Shown piece after piece: positions 42,783 to 56,910 of a stretch of 64,000 nucleotides of DNA. The notes beneath the pieces were generated by a model that was given only the letters and a program-made list of their open reading frames with translations, was not told the DNA's origin and did not search any database. The stretch is from Haemonchus contortus (lineage: Eukaryota; Nematoda; Chromadorea; Rhabditida; Trichostrongylidae). Location: the NCBI GenBank assembly GCA_000469685.2, contig LS997562.1:665001-729000 (forward strand), written 5' to 3'. Every line of letters begins with the position of its first letter. The stretch's first letter is position 1. The position numbers and the translations under genes were made by a program.

Positions 42783-45700
42783 CCTCGTGTGTTGTTAAAT
42801 TTTAATTGCCCTGCATAAAAATGATTCCGCTGCTTTTGAGGAAGATAGTAGAAACTTTATAGGTGAGGAGTTTAGGTCCACTTTGACTTTTGGGACAAAA
42901 TGGAGCCTGTGTGAGGAATCCGCATAGGGTATGAGGAATTCGGCTTTTGGTTTCAGCTTCATTTTGGAGAGAAATGTAATGTGTGAAAATGTAGTCTGGA
43001 GCGTTATCACCCACCATCTCTAACACCGAGCGCTAGGGGCCAGACAGATACGACTGGTAGCGCGGGCCTGTGATGGAGCTTAGAGATGTTTTTAACCACC
43101 GAGTATAACTTTCACCTACTTCTCAGGAGGAGAGGAGCACAAGGATATCTTTATCTTCTATAAATAGCTGGTATGAGGAAAAAATTGATCAAAACCATTA
43201 GTTCATTTCTTCCAGAAATGTAGGCGGTAGCCTGCCAGCATAGTATCCCTACCGAGAGAGCACTCATCTCCCCCGGTGCTCCCCCACTCGTAAGGCTTAC
43301 TTTGAATAGACCTATGTTCCTGTAGCTAAGAAACACCAGTAGGGGTGTGCAATGCCGGTATCCTTTTTTCGCGGTTCTCTTGCCCTCAGTGTCGGTGTCA
43401 GAGACGAAAGCTTCCTCCAAATAAACTGTTAGGACCTTAGGAGGTGACGTGACTTTTACCCAGTGAATTGTTGTTTGACTTTGGATCTCATATTCCTGTT
43501 CGCTCAAGGGGGCTATCGAGTAAGGGCATATCAAGAGAAGGGGGTATCAGGTTATTTAACCCTAGCCCTTCACATATGAAGAAATCTAGAGCAGGCATCA
43601 AATTTCCGATTAACACTGAATTCATGTCAAAAAGCAGTACCTGTGAATGCCTGTCAGCTACATGTAGTAGCCCCGATGGAATTTAGATGAGTGTCTAGGG
43701 AGTCCGATACATTTGTGAGAATTATGATGGGATTCGGATTTTTTGGAGACAAAGAGCTAGCGAAGGTTAATCATGTTAAAGGTCAGGTTTCCTACGGTTT
43801 CGAAAATCACTTTATCATGAGTTGATCTCGATGTCTGGATGTGTCACTTTTGGCTAATCCCCAACGCGGTCACCTCTATTTTCACTTTTGCGAAAAATAC
43901 AACGAACAGCGTGCTTCACAGGAATGTCAGCTTGACGTCGGATACAAAATTTTGTAAGCGCAGGCGTCGATTATCGGCCTTAGGCGGATGTGATGTCTAC
44001 AGAAAAAGTTTCGAAGACATCGTGATAGTGTGTCAAGCACCCGGTGGCGGGATGACTCTTCAGCGACTTTCGATCGCTCTTCGTGTCACATGAGAGTGGG
44101 CTGGTGAGTCACCGGAGAATTAAATTCAATGGTAGGGAACATCGTCTAACATCCCGGTTGAGTGAGATCCAAGGTAACCGAAGATTGAAATCGAAAGAGT
44201 TTGATTTAAGCGTAAATCTGAGCTCTCATGCGGATTCTTCCTCACGGAAAGCGTTTCAGTAGAGGTGATTTTTGGTTGGAGGAAAACGGTTCATATCTAT
44301 AGAGTGGCTTGCTGAGGAATTCCTACACGCGTTTGTTGCACTAATAATGTCGTAGTGAGGCGGCTCAGTGACGTACTCCTACACATGGCTTTTACTCTAA
44401 TACTTTTAATTGGGAGTCGCGATAATGAGCAGAAACTTTGTCATTGAGAGGGAAGTGCTACGGGAAAGGAGAGAAGGGAGCTCTAGTTGTTGGGCTTTAG
44501 CTATTGAAGGTTTCAGAGAATAGCTAGGATTCACCTCAGGAGGCACCCAAAACTGGTAAGTGAGCAGTATACTTAACTAGTTTAAAAGTCAAACAGAAAT
44601 TCAATCTCAACCATTTTCACCTCTGAATGATTCGGTAAAAGGCTCCGCAATCGATGCAATGATTATAATACAGTACTAACTTCGGGACGCAACTTAATGC
44701 TTTTGTGATGTCCGAGGGACATTGCCATTTAAAAGACTTTTGGTAAGTCCTTACCCACTTCTAAAAAATAAATAGAAATCATGGTTGAAATCATTTGTTT
44801 GTATAAGCTTAGAGAAGCAAAGAACTGGTTTTCATAGGAATCATTAAGGTCGAGGATATAAACCCTCACCGTAGTGCAGCTAACTAAGTTGACGATAAGG
44901 CGACGTTGGCGATATCCTTCCCCAACAAATGTATAGAGGGTGTCCTTGAGACTCTCTGGACAATAGTTGATGGGCGAACCGATAACGTATGGTCAATAAC
45001 CGGTGCTGAGGACGAAGAGGGATTAATGCAATGGCAAACATCGAACGAGCAAAAATGTGACAAGTGATCAACTGTTTGAGTCAGATAGTCTCGAGTCTCT
45101 ATCGCTAATCGCCTATCATATTCTTTTGCTATTTGAAAAAGCTGTCACTCTTATCTACGGGAAGATCGAGTTTCCCTGAATAAGTGTGAGGTATATCTAA
45201 CAATAAGCATTTAATACTGAGATGTACTACCAATTTTGAACAAATTTTATTTCACAAAGCAACTGGTATGAATTAGAGTGTTTTCCTTCAAGTCTAGTCA
45301 AGTTCCTTCTAGCTTGGAGCTGAGAATACGGAAGGGGAAGATGGTCTCAGACTAGTTACTTGATCCGAAAAGCGTCGAGCAGTTCAGCTCAAATATGTGA
45401 ACAAATGGCTCACATGTTTACGCAAGTAGAACGAAGAACTACTGAAGGAGTGAGTAGAATATTTGGTTCGAATTATGAAAATCCGAGGAATGAGCAGTAG
45501 TAGAAACAGGTGAGATTTCGTAGTCGACCTCGGAAAGGTGAGTTGAGGGCGTGATCTCCTTAGTATGATGGATAAGCACGGTGGTCCCCAAAAACATTTG
45601 GACATGGGCCCAAGCTGATGGTCAAATGTTGGGTGATAACGCTAGGAAACATAACTGACTATGAATTCATAGTCGATGGAATGGGATGCAAATGTATGGG

Positions 45701-45840
45701 CTGTCGTGGTTTATTTCGCATTGGTCTGAGAAGAAGGCGACGTCGACATCTTCGAAAACTGGGCCAGGGCGCCGGGCTAGGCCATGCTGAGCCAGCGCCC
45801 TTCATCAACCACCTTGACGATCCGCACTCGCAGTCGCACA
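42783..45840. other. Intergenic region, no gene recognised
   Basis: The longest frame is 127 codons on the minus strand (43151-43534) with no recognisable motif. No long repeat was found. Confidence 0.4.
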
Positions 45841-45917
45841 ACCGATTGCGCACCGAATGGACCGAGAAAATTGGGAATTTAGTGACCCGTTCTCTCGGTC
45901 CATTTGGCTCTCAATCG
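45841..45917. repeat. Hairpin with two nested stems
   Basis: AATGGACCGAGA pairs with TCTCGGTCCATT, and outside it CGATTG pairs with CAATCG, around a loop of about 20 bases. It is a possible structured RNA or small palindromic repeat; nothing else supports a function. Confidence 0.5.
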
Positions 45918-46039
45918 GTGACATGCTGGACAATCCTAACGTGATTAAATCGTTAGGAATTTGCGCTCGACTGCAGCAATGTTTCTTTCGATGTTCGCAG
46001 ACGTTTTCCTTGAAAGTGTGGGTTTTCTATGTGGGATCA

Positions 46040-46253
46040 AAATTCTCGAGCGTACGTAGCCTGTACAATGGCATGCAGTGGCAGGCAATGTGCAAGTCAG
46101 TGCTTTTCATTCTCCCAGAATAGTCTGGTACCAATAATCTGACCACAAAGGGATGGGAAGCTTGGTTGGCCTAGGCGGATATCGAACCGCTGGCCATGCG
46201 TGTGAGATAGTGCTCCGCTTGACCATGCGTAAGAGATAGTGCGCCACGACGAC
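46040..46253 (-). mobile_element. tRNA-derived SINE-like repeat, copy B
   Basis: Read on the minus strand: CGTGGCGCACTATC, a partly duplicated head, a B-box-like GGTTCGATATCC, then CCAACCAAGC and the tail GAATGAAAAGCACTGACTTG. The same order appears in copies A and C. The tail is not poly(A). Confidence 0.65.
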
Positions 46254-49200
46254 AACAATATTCCGAGTAATGACTACTTTGTTAATGATCTTATGATATA
46301 AAGTCCAGTCGCCGCGGAGCCTAGCTTGCGTTGGTTTTTATGGCACGACATATTCGCTTATTCTCATATACTAAAGCACATATGGGAAAGCAAAGTAAGC
46401 CCTGGTGCGCCTTTGAACTCTCGTTCCAAACGAGCAGAAGTCGAAATTGTTGCTGAATGATCGAAGTAGACGGGTCTCTTCGAGATGCGCTATACACTCG
46501 ACCTCCATTTAGTATTGTAGGCTTTCAGAAGTGTTTAATGGTGTATTTGATTTTGTATTCAAGGGAATAAAAGGGTCATATTTGAAAGATACTAAAATCC
46601 TTGAACAAAGTTGGAGCGGTGAACACTATTTTAAGCTTGGAAAAGAGACCTGGACTTCTGGGAAGTTGGAAAGTCAAGCCTTTAAGTGTGACAGGATGAG
46701 ATCCAAAAGCGGCTTTCGAAGGTTAAGAGAACTTTTGGATAGCTTCATCATCGAGGGAATTAGAACTTCAGTTTAGAAAAATTTCAGTCTAGATGTGGTA
46801 GCACGTCATTAAGCAAGAGGGGGCGGAGGATAAATAGTATGGAGATATGAACTTCAAATATAACCTATTCGATTGAAGAAAGGCGTAGGTTTCGATAAAT
46901 TTGTGAAAGACTTCTCCGAATAGAGAAGTACTCCTCGAAGAAATATTTTATGGCGTAAGAAGGTTTGTTGCTTCTTAGTAATCATAACTACAGCTTCACT
47001 TGATGCTTCTCATATTTTATATTCAACTTTTCCAAGAATTGTGGTCCTGAATCCATTAAGTTGTAGTACAATTTCAGTTGTCTGGGTCATGAATTTCAAT
47101 ACGTATATAGGTAGAACGTCCGAACATGGAAGTTCATCTGTGTACGAAATGCAAGTACAGTGGATGCCAAGTCCCAGAAGCTTTTCTGAATGGGAATTAG
47201 ATTGCCATTTAAAATTCGACTTGACTACAACTACTTGACTGTATTACCTTGAATTTTTGAGTACTGAAGAGGGAAGCGCTCTGGGTATAAATCACGCTGA
47301 GGGAAAATTCATTCTCTGGGATAGTCCTCACGATGGATCGTCTCGAATTTCTCCACATTTTTTATATTACAAAATGACTGTCGCGGTGAAGGGAAACTCG
47401 GCAATTAGACCACTTTCTCGAAATTTTCTTTGTCCGTCGCCTAATTGTCACCCGTGTCACCGGGTTGGCAGTGTTGGCTCACTAATTCGTTGCTAAAAAA
47501 AAGACTTAATGGAACTAATGGAATGGTCTTCACAGGCAAGGAGTGGCTTCTAATCTGGGGATCACCTTTCTTCCTCACTCTAGCAACAATTGTAGATGAG
47601 CGAGCTGAGCCGAGTCACGCGACATGCGATAACGGATGGTAACAGCGACGGCCGTCTGTTTTCAGACAACTGGGTCAGGGCTATTCACCAACTGGCACAT
47701 CACATCTGCAAGACGATCACGATCTGTAGGCAGCAGCCTGCGTAACGAGTCATACAATCCAATCATTAGAAATATATATAATAATTAGCGCCAAACGTTA
47801 GTATGGAAACCGATCTGCAGTCACTCGTTGATGCTGAGAAGGTAATGTCACTCAGTGAGTCGGGCCAATACAGACAAAAAGAGAAAAAGGAGGGCAATAT
47901 CGACATCTGTTAGTGTTTAGTTTTGGTGATTTCGAATATCTAAGGTTGGTAGTTGTGAGAAAGCTCGATCAGGTCTAATCTACTTGAGATGTCCCACGCA
48001 TTCATTCGTCGTCCGGGCTTGCGTGTATTCTATCTAGTCTATAAACATCCACCCTAGTTTGCAATGAATTCATGAGGCAGTCGAGAACTCTTATGTTAAG
48101 TGTCCCCATCTCGCTCATGATGGTAACCCGTTGCTCCATCGAATCCGGTGTCAGGTATGGAGGAAAAGAAGATGCTAGCGGAAATAATTGGCTAGTTTAG
48201 TCAACCTGTTAGTATGGGTATGGTATCGGCAAACCTTGTCTCTACTCATTTTCATTCTAATAAAAATAGGAGGCTCACTCAAGCAGCCCGACCTGACCGA
48301 ACCGTGTCGTATCACTAAGAGTGTGCACGGATCATATTGAGTACCAATTGAACAAATGTTTAGAAACAAGAAATTTTCCAATGATCCTCGGAGGGGCTTC
48401 CAAGGAGATACTATGTGTCATTTCATAGGTTGAAGCCCCTGAACAGAAATATTTATTTAAAAGAGGCTCACTTACTCTTCACTTCGAAGTTATTGGATCC
48501 TAACTTTCAGATTGAACCACCGCTACCACCTGTGGATGAGCGGGCCTACATGTCAAAATTAATTTCAGATGGCGTTTTTCTGCATTTCTGAGGCTTCCTT
48601 TGCAAGTTTACGTAGTAAAATGATGTGAGCGAAAGCAGTTGTTTCATAATAGATATCATTCAGCATTGTTTGGTATCAACTCTCCCCAGATTCCCACCTT
48701 TCAAGGCGTTATAGGAAGGGAATCACATCTTAGAGCATAATATGTTAGTAGTGGTTTGGATGGGTTTCAGATCGCTGTCGTGGTTGGGCAAACTAGATGC
48801 ACACATTGCTACTCCGTGTACGGTGGTAAATCAACGCTCTGCCTCAATCCCCCAAGGAATAGGGAATGAATTTCAAGGTTAGTCTGCCTGATATTGCGTG
48901 CGAGCTGCTACTGAAAAATCACTGTAGGGCTGCAGCAGATATAGGGAGGAAGAGTTACTTGAGTCAACCAGAAATTATCTACCCTAGGGACATCAGAACT
49001 CTGTGGAATCGAGCCAATCGAACAAGCAAAAAAGCTTCTTTTTTACGGACAAATCAATCTGGCTCTCTTCAGAAACTATATCTCTCAGCTCGAAGTTGTG
49101 TAGGTTCGCTTCGATTTCTGCTCGAACCAAAATAAAACATTTCAGTGCGAAACTGGCAAAGAATTCTTGTAAGGTACAAGTAGTCTAGTGTAGGTGGACC

Positions 49201-52200
49201 ACCTGATTTCAATGAAATAGGCCAGATAGTAGTAGGCAGGACCGTAGGAACGCTTATTTTTTGTAAAAGTATCGTTTTTGAAGGACTATCAATGGCAAAC
49301 GGCAGGGGGCCGGCATCAAACCCGCCTTGGCCGCTCCAGCACCAATTCTCAAGTTAGCGTATCGCGAAGCTGTGTTAGTACTTGAATAAAAACCGCTTAC
49401 CTATAAAACGCCTTCAATTTGAGCATTAGACATTTTCCACACCTTTTGTGTGACCTGTTTCGCTAAATGGTATAGTCAGTGTACATCAAATTAGGCCACA
49501 CACCTCCAAATTAGTTCTGATCTGCACTATGCCCTCGTTTCGTTACCATATGAAGATAATACGTTACTGCTGAAGGTATTACAGACATTATACACGCTTG
49601 GGTTCACCAAAAAGCTCACACGACTTCATGGGACACGCCAGAATTTTTCACCCGATGTTTAGATTCGAAGATGGGTTGAAAGAATGAGTAGTTGAATCAG
49701 ATACATTCAAGGTCGAGTGATCTGAGTAATTGTTTGATACTTTGCATATACAACCTTGCATTTACGGATTTCTTGGATCTAGGTAATTGATGTGATTGTA
49801 AGGTTGACATCGAAGGCTGAGCTAGGTTGCTGATGTATGACAACGAACAGCGAAGATAAAGGCTCCGGAGAGTAGGAATGCACGTGTGGATTGAAATGAG
49901 ACCTTTTGTGGAAACTCCACACAAAGAAGATTCGATTTGCACTATTCTATTCTCAAAAAGCGGTTCAGGTAGGACCGTCACTCTTGCAGCAGCGAGACGA
50001 CGGTCGCAAGAAAGTGAAAGCTGTCTGGTTGCTGTAGGTTTTACAGCTATCTAGAAGCTTCCACAAGAGGAGACAACATCAGATGAAAAATTAGATGCCT
50101 CAGATGAGCTTCAAGATGCACTCAAGTTGGAAGTTAGGGTCAGCTCCAGGAAGTGCCAAGTGGCCATGATCAGATGGAAGTGACACAATTGTTCTTGTTA
50201 TTACGATTTTGTACAGATGGAGTTGGTTGTGTCACACGATGTACCGTCATCGGCTGCATATGTACGAGCATAATCAAAGGAATGCTGATGGTTTCCGATG
50301 GGCCGTTGGTCGGCGCAGTAACGGCTAATTAGGACAGTCGGCGTTTTTGACCCGAATTCCACCACCTTTGTCACCACCAGCTCTTTCCACCGTTGTGGCG
50401 ATAGTAACATCTCAGAATTGTTCCTCTCAGCGATTTTAGGTTCGTCATAATTCACTTTGGTTACCGAATATGCTGTCACTCGCCGATGGCTAGATGGATA
50501 GTATTTGGTATTGAGCCACTTTAATTCTTTTTTCAAGACGGTCTTGAGACCCGTGCACCTCTTGATATCTTGCGAAATGACAAAAGTGTTTATATTCCAT
50601 GTGCGGAAGAAAACTGAGCAGTATAGTGAGAGAACACAGGAATTTTTGCATTTGCTAGACTGCACTGAGTTTCTAGTATCGCAGATGTCTTGCTGAAAAA
50701 AGCTAAGCAATCCTCTTTCAGCCTTCGAACATGCAGTCAGCAAAGTCGAGAAACTTCATCTTTGTTTTTATTCAGTCACATCACTGAACTATAAGTATGG
50801 ATTGAGCATAAAAAGAAGTATGTTAGCTATCATTTCGTAGTTCGAGTCAATCTGCGTTTATTCTCGGAAGCTAGCAATGCTGATAGTTGTAGTGATTCTG
50901 TTGAGTTTGTGAGCTTGTGCCTTCCTCCAATAGACAGCGAGTTCGTTTACCGTCGAGGCAGAATTAGCAACGAAAAAATAGTGTCAATACTAGGGTTGGA
51001 TTCAACTTGGCTAATCAGCTGATTGACAACACCATTACCAAAAAAATCAAAGGAAGCAGTGCTTGAGCAAAACGTCATCGTTTAGCAGCATGCAGATCTC
51101 GTTCGAGTTCTGTGGTAGATTTGGTTCATCGGTGCGAGAGCTTCGGAGATTTGGACGGTCAAAGAAGCTAATTCGCATTGCGGGATCCGAATTTTGTATC
51201 CCACCTGGAGAGTTCCAAAATTTTGTTGATTTGATGTGCCGTACCTGAAAGGAACGCGCTTGAAAGGGCCTATAGCCAAAAACATGGGAAAGATGTGAAA
51301 ATCTTTTACAAGGGAAAAGACATCATATGTAAATCTGACACCGTAGGAAAGGTGAGATTCTCACGTGTCTCGCCTGTTAGAGATTAACAGATGAATAATC
51401 GCTGCGACGATGGCTAAGTAACTTGCAAACGTCTCGAGCCGTTTTTCTAGAACCGAAGGACAAGTTCTATAATGCTAGAGTCTTGGCGATGTCACCATTT
51501 TGATATCAATTAATAATTATTTCTCTAATGCAAATGATTTTGAAGACCTATCGCTTCTAATGAAGAAATTCGGCAAGCATGTTTAGAGACAAAGGGGAAC
51601 CAGAAATGTCAAGGAGCAAGGGATCCTTGACCTGGCAATGCCTACGACAGCAGAACGCAGCACGATCCTAGCAAAACGGGGACTAGGAGCATGCGTTGAA
51701 GTTGTGAAAAAGAGTAAATATTGATCGATCATGGGCTACTGAAAAGATATTTTCTCAGAACTATGAAGAGCGAAGGGACTGTCGGGTGAGAAATGGTCTG
51801 GCACAGTTGTGTGACCAAAGCGGAGAACCCGCTCGTGCGACATGCACTAAATTGGAAGAGTTTACAAGAAAACAGTTGTGAACGTTGGTCAGCAAACCCT
51901 CGGGAACCGGTTCAGGCAACCTGTCCATTGCGACTGAGGTCGTTCTACGAAGCGCAAAGAAGATGTGAGCGAGAAACGAGGCTGGCTCATGGCGCACTAG
52001 CACGCGATTTCGGAACGAGATCTAGTAAAACTGCGAACTTTGAAAGGTTTAGTTGCTTGCACTAGTTGCAAAAGAGAGCCAAGGCAGCCGTGGCAGAAGC
52101 GATATGTTCTGTAAGGGAGACGGGCGTTAGGAACGATTTTGGGTAATCGATTTCCCGCACACGGCTGTCGCGGACCACTCATTCGCCGTTATTGCAGCTC

Positions 52201-53401
52201 CAGCGTTCTTCATACAGCTCAATCGATATGCGATCATTATTTTATGCATAATTCTACCATTAGTACTTTTGTTCTTGCATTTCTTACCTACTGCTGCATC
52301 CTAAACATTCCTCACCGCGACGCGACCATTTCGTTCCTAACGCACCACACCCGTTCTGTAACATAAGCTGAAGTTCGTTTTACGGCTGCCGGAACCTGAC
52401 ATTGAGCTTCTCAAGGCTTCATGATTGAGAATGCTCTGGAGGGGGAAGCGGTCGCAGGAAACTGAGGGAAGGCTATTTCGAAGAGCGTCTGGAAGAAAAA
52501 TTGCTTGCCAACGTCGTTTCGAGAGGTGAGGGCGGTCTTTCTACGCATAACTGGTCTTTTTACACACTTGATAGGATTGGAAAGTTGGAGAAATTTAGGT
52601 TGGGAAACAACATGAAAATGAGTTAAAAATTAAACCAAGTGAGGAATTTAAGAGCGTAGGATCAGGCTACTCACCTGCTTACTGAGTGCTGTTATTGCAG
52701 GAGAATGGATGCAAAATAAGAAAGCAGTATAATGATCCTGTTCCTACCAAAAAAAGGATACAAAGGATTATCAACTACTGTGGGAGAATTTGTTTGGCTG
52801 CATCTATCATTAAATAGCAGTGGGTCCGAATCAACGCAAAGGTTTGGCAGACGTCGCTTTCTTTTGACATTCTCCCAATGGCCACTCTCGCCCAACACAG
52901 AAAAGCTTGGTGTCATGCTCTGAAAAATGTTTAGAGCCTGTAAAAAAAAAGAAAGATTACCGATACAAGAAGAACAGTATAATTAGTTGATGGCATTGTG
53001 AACCGAGCAGTGGCTTCAATGAAGTGAAGAGAATCTCGTAATATCTGCGGTGCTCCAGGAATCTCCATGAAATGATGCTTCGAACGCTGAAAGGTTCTAA
53101 GTTGACCAGAACTCGGTCGTTAGCAAGAGTCTCAAAAGTAGCCGCATTCTATTGAAACAGTTTGTCAAGAGGAATCAGCAACTGTGTAAAGCAAAATACT
53201 GTTAGGCAAGAGGACGTCAGAACAGTCATGTACGTAAAATGTGGAATGGAACGGAGTCTGCTATTGTTTGGTTAAGGGTTGAGGAGACGACGCAATCACA
53301 TGTTAAGAAAAGCGCTACAACTCGGGTGCAGGACGAGTGACCAAGAGGAGCTTTGAAGAAAGGGTGGCAAGAGGAACGGTCTCACTGAAGTTGTGGGCAC
53401 T
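46254..53401. other. Intergenic region, no supported gene
   Basis: About 7 kb with only short or motif-less frames on both strands. No transposon ends, tandem arrays or splice-linked exon series were recognised. Confidence 0.4.
50201..50743 (-). CDS. Hypothetical ORF, 180 codons
   Basis: The longest frame in the intergenic part. It has no signal peptide or family motif that I recognise and no repeat boundary. Its length is unusual for chance in this AT-rich DNA, so it may be a relic of an old element or an exon of an unrecognised gene. Confidence 0.2.
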   Translation of the reverse strand: MLTACSKAERGLLSFFQQDICDTRNSVQSSKCKNSCVLSLYCSVFFRTWNINTFVISQDIKRCTGLKTVLKKELKWLNTKYYPSSHRRVTAYSVTKVNYDEPKIAERNNSEMLLSPQRWKELVVTKVVEFGSKTPTVLISRYCADQRPIGNHQHSFDYARTYAADDGTSCDTTNSICTKS

Positions 53402-54230
53402 TCTTCTTCTTCTTCTTCTCCCTAGCGTTAATCCCGCGCTGTCGCAGGGTCCGCTGTTCTTGTCAGCCGTCTCCATTTCATTCTATCTACGGCATCTTCT
53501 GCCGTCACCTTGGTTTCGGCGAGGTCCTTCTTGATCACGTCCCGCCATCTCTTCTTTGGGGCTCCTCGTGGTCGCTTACCTTGAGCCTCGAATTCCATTG
53601 CTTCCCTTATCGGATGGCTCTGTGGTCTTCTAAACACATGCCCGAACCATCGCAGGCGCTGCTCTCTCATCTTCAGTTGAATTGGAGCTGTTTGCATAGC
53701 CGTCCTGACGTCTTCATTTCTGACCCGATCCAGCCGCGTCCAGCCGCAGGCCCATCTGAGCATTCTCATTTCAGCGGAGTGGAGTTGTCCTTCGTGGAAT
53801 TTACTCACGGGCCAACACTCGCTGCCGTAGAGCATCGTGGGCCTTACCACTGTCCGATACACCTTTCCTTTCAGGGTCCTGGAGCACCGACGGTCGCAGA
53901 GGATACCGGTGGACTCCCCCCACTTCATCCATGCCGCATTTATTCGGGATTTCACGGCTTGGTCCACGCTACCATCAGCGGCTAGATCACTCCCCAGATA
54001 GCGGAAGTCCTGGACCTTTTCGATGGCTTCCCCGCGACCGTCGACGATTGACTCCGTGCCCTCCTCGGAGCTGAGAAACTTGGTCTTCTTCACGTTCAGC
54101 CGGAGTCCACTCTCCGCCAATACCCTTTGCCAATTCTGGAGTTTATCCTGGAGTTCATCCTTGCTCTCCGCTATCAGAGCGATGTCATCAGCGTAGAGGA
54201 TGGTCTTCAGTGGTCCATCCATGAGTTCAG
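53402..54230 (-). mobile_element. 5'-truncated RTE-type LINE
   Basis: A 264-codon frame (54222-53428) begins just before the RT box LYADDIALIAES and continues through LNVKKTKFL, YRTVVRPTMLYGSECW, RWFGHVFRR and KRPRGAPKKRW to ADPATARD, the typical C-terminus of nematode RTE-clade ORFs. The stop is followed almost at once by (GAA)n on the minus strand (53402-53420), the usual short-repeat tail. Upstream RT and the endonuclease are missing, so this is a dead truncated insertion with an intact remaining frame. Confidence 0.88.
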
Positions 54231-55429
54231 ATGAATATTGCCTGCGAGACGTCTTTGAAAGAGAGTGACGCCTGCTCAGGTTTAACTTTAGCCAGCTAGA
54301 GGAATAAAGCTCTCAGCAGGTGAAGTTGAAAGAGACAAGTGAAAATCTGGTAATAACCATTAAATCTAAAGAAATAATTTGGGAAATTTAATGGAGCTAG
54401 TAAACTAATAATATTATTTCTGTTGGCGAAAGAGGGGCTCAAGGGGGTGCATAGCGTTTGCGTGGTTTTTCTCGTAGAATCACATTTATTATGGAACAAC
54501 GGAGTCTGTCACTTTTAAAATCTCACACATCCCTCGTTCCTTATCTTCTGTAAGTCGTAATTAATAGTACACGGCAAGATGGAAGATTTAACACGGAAGC
54601 TGCTCACATTGTTTGTGAAAGTATATGAGACCAATATAACTACATATACAATTCTAGGAGGGGGTTACCGGAAGGTAGGCTGCGACGATCCAGGATCGAT
54701 TTTTATCACCATTCGCAGTCTCTGGAGAAAGCTTTCGATTTTTTGTTTTCAGTGCCTCTTTCAGATGGTTTAAGCGCCATGCCGCCCGTCCTGTCCTACA
54801 TTTGGAGGAACTCTGGGGTAATCGAATTCGGTAGCGTTTCGCTAGCAACCGAACGTTTATAGTTAATGAAAACGATGAAACTCGATGTAAACGACTCCAG
54901 AAGGCTGACTTTTCTGCTTGAAGTTCTTTCTTATCAATACAAGAGTTTTTTCATAAGTGTGTGAATGTACACATGAGTTCGGGTTACGATATTAGACACG
55001 GTTATCGCAAAAATCCATCTGACCTTGACCGGCATCCCCGCTACCACCATTACGTTTTTTTCTCTCTCAACGACTGGATAAGAATGTGGGCTCACACACT
55101 GCAATCTCCACCCACTTACAGATCAATTCAGGGATTCCATTCTTAGGGGTGGCCATGTACAGGGAAAGGTTAAGGACTCTAGGACTCCATTCATGTAACC
55201 TCCCGATCTTATCGGCTTCAGGGAATTTGAGAGAAAAATCTGAATCCTTCGAAATTATGAAATCTGGGATTTTTCAATATGTTCGAGTAGCGAGTTTGGT
55301 TTCAGCATGCCACTCGCATTTTGAGCGAACCGAGACTTATGAAAAGGAATGCTAGTGAAAACGTCATCAAGCGTGCGAAACAAAGAAGGTTGATGTCTTC
55401 TATGAACCGCTGGAGCGCTTTCTTAGTAG
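54231..55429. other. Intergenic region, nothing recognised
   Basis: Only short overlapping frames on both strands and no clear repeat. Confidence 0.4.
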
Positions 55430-55794
55430 ATAGTGGAACTCCTGGCTACTCCTACAGAGCCACGTCGCCGATTCTCTCCAATTTTCGGTCACTCGACTTT
55501 TACATTCGAACGTGGGCGTCTTGCACTTGCTCCTCAAAGACTGTTTTCGGAGAAAATCTGTAAATTGGATGCTCCTACTGCGCCACTGCGTCGATTCTCA
55601 TCAATTTTTGCACGTCAGATTGATAATATGTGAAAATTCATGAGTGTGGATCTTTTCTACATATATCCCATAGGATATTTTTGCGGAATGTGTGTTTTGG
55701 GTTTCTCCCTCTCTGCGACATCATCGAATCTCTTCAGTTTTAGTTCACTCTGTCCAATCTCTAATGATTTACATATGTGGACGTCTTCTAAACA

Positions 55795-56400
55795 CCTCGA
55801 GGACAGCTTTTCGAAATTACTGGGTTGGTTGAAAGGTTTCCATAATTACCTGCCGCAAATGCTCGAGCTAATCTCACTGTGGTCTTCATGAAACGCTATT
55901 TTATCGTGTTCATCTGAATTTACGCCATACTGTGAGCGATCGTCGTAATTATTGGGCCCGTTCGAAGATTTCTTTCATTTAACTGCGTGAATTCACGCCA
56001 TAATGTAGGTGGTCGTCGGGATAGTGAGTCGATTGGATGGTTTCCTTCATTAACTTGCGTTAGATGGCTGCACATACCTAATTTGATTTCCGTGAAACAA
56101 TATCTCGGTATATTCGCTCTGGATTCATGCAGTAATGTGGATGATCGTCGAAATCATCGGATCGATTCGAAGATTCCCTTCATTGGCCCGTGGTAAATGC
56201 CTGTACAAATCCCATGGTGGTCTCCATGAAACGTAATTTTGATACATTCGCTTTGGATTTACGCTACCCGGTCGGTAGTTGTCGTGAATAATGGCTCAAT
56301 TCGGAATTTCACTCATTTATCTGTCTAAATTCACTCCATGCTTTCGGTGGTCGTCGGAATTAGTGGCTCGGTTCGAAGGTTTAACTCATACTGGATATCA
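55795..56400. repeat. Degenerate tandem array, period about 130 bp
   Basis: The set 'ATTCACGCCATAATGT, GGTCGTCGGAAT, CGATTCGAAGATT, CTTCATT, CTCCATGAAACG, TATTCGCTTTG' repeats in order roughly every 130 bases from about 55920, 55990, 56125, 56257 and 56330, with deletions in some units. Identity between units is moderate. Confidence 0.65.
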
Positions 56401-56910
56401 TAGCATGTAATGATTTACAAATGAGACATCTTCTGCATACACCCTAGTGTGTGATGTTTGACAGAGGAGGACTTCTTCATGCACCTCAAAAACTATTTTT
56501 GGAGATTTCTGTTTCCAATTTATTGGGCTGTTGTCGGACCAGCGTCAGAGTTATAACAGACTAGAAACAAGTATCATATCCTATTTACATGAAGGATAAA
56601 AAGGTAAACAGAAAAATGGAAAACGAAACAGGGCGGTGGGAAGCAGCAATTGGGCCGCTAAAAAGAAGAGGGCAGTGGCCGGCCAACATTGCTAGCCGCA
56701 TGGAGTGGTTGCGGCTTCGAATACCAGCTTAGTAGGTCCATCAACCCCTTGGGATGCCCAGATCATGCAGGCAGCTGTGGGTAAGGGGCTATTAGGGGAG
56801 AGAGATTTAGAGAGTTTATGTATTCTGTTTGCTCCTACTGCGCGACAGCCTCTGTTCTCATCATCTTTCGTCCACTGGCTCGTCAGTATGTAATGATTGA
56901 CAGGAGTGAA

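Noticed and set aside
45618..45944. 108-codon ORF with an Arg-rich segment
   Set aside because: It overlaps a hairpin, has an antisense frame of similar size and shows no domain; likely chance.
53581..53985. 134-codon plus-strand ORF
   Set aside because: It is the antisense shadow of the RTE-type frame at 53428-54222.
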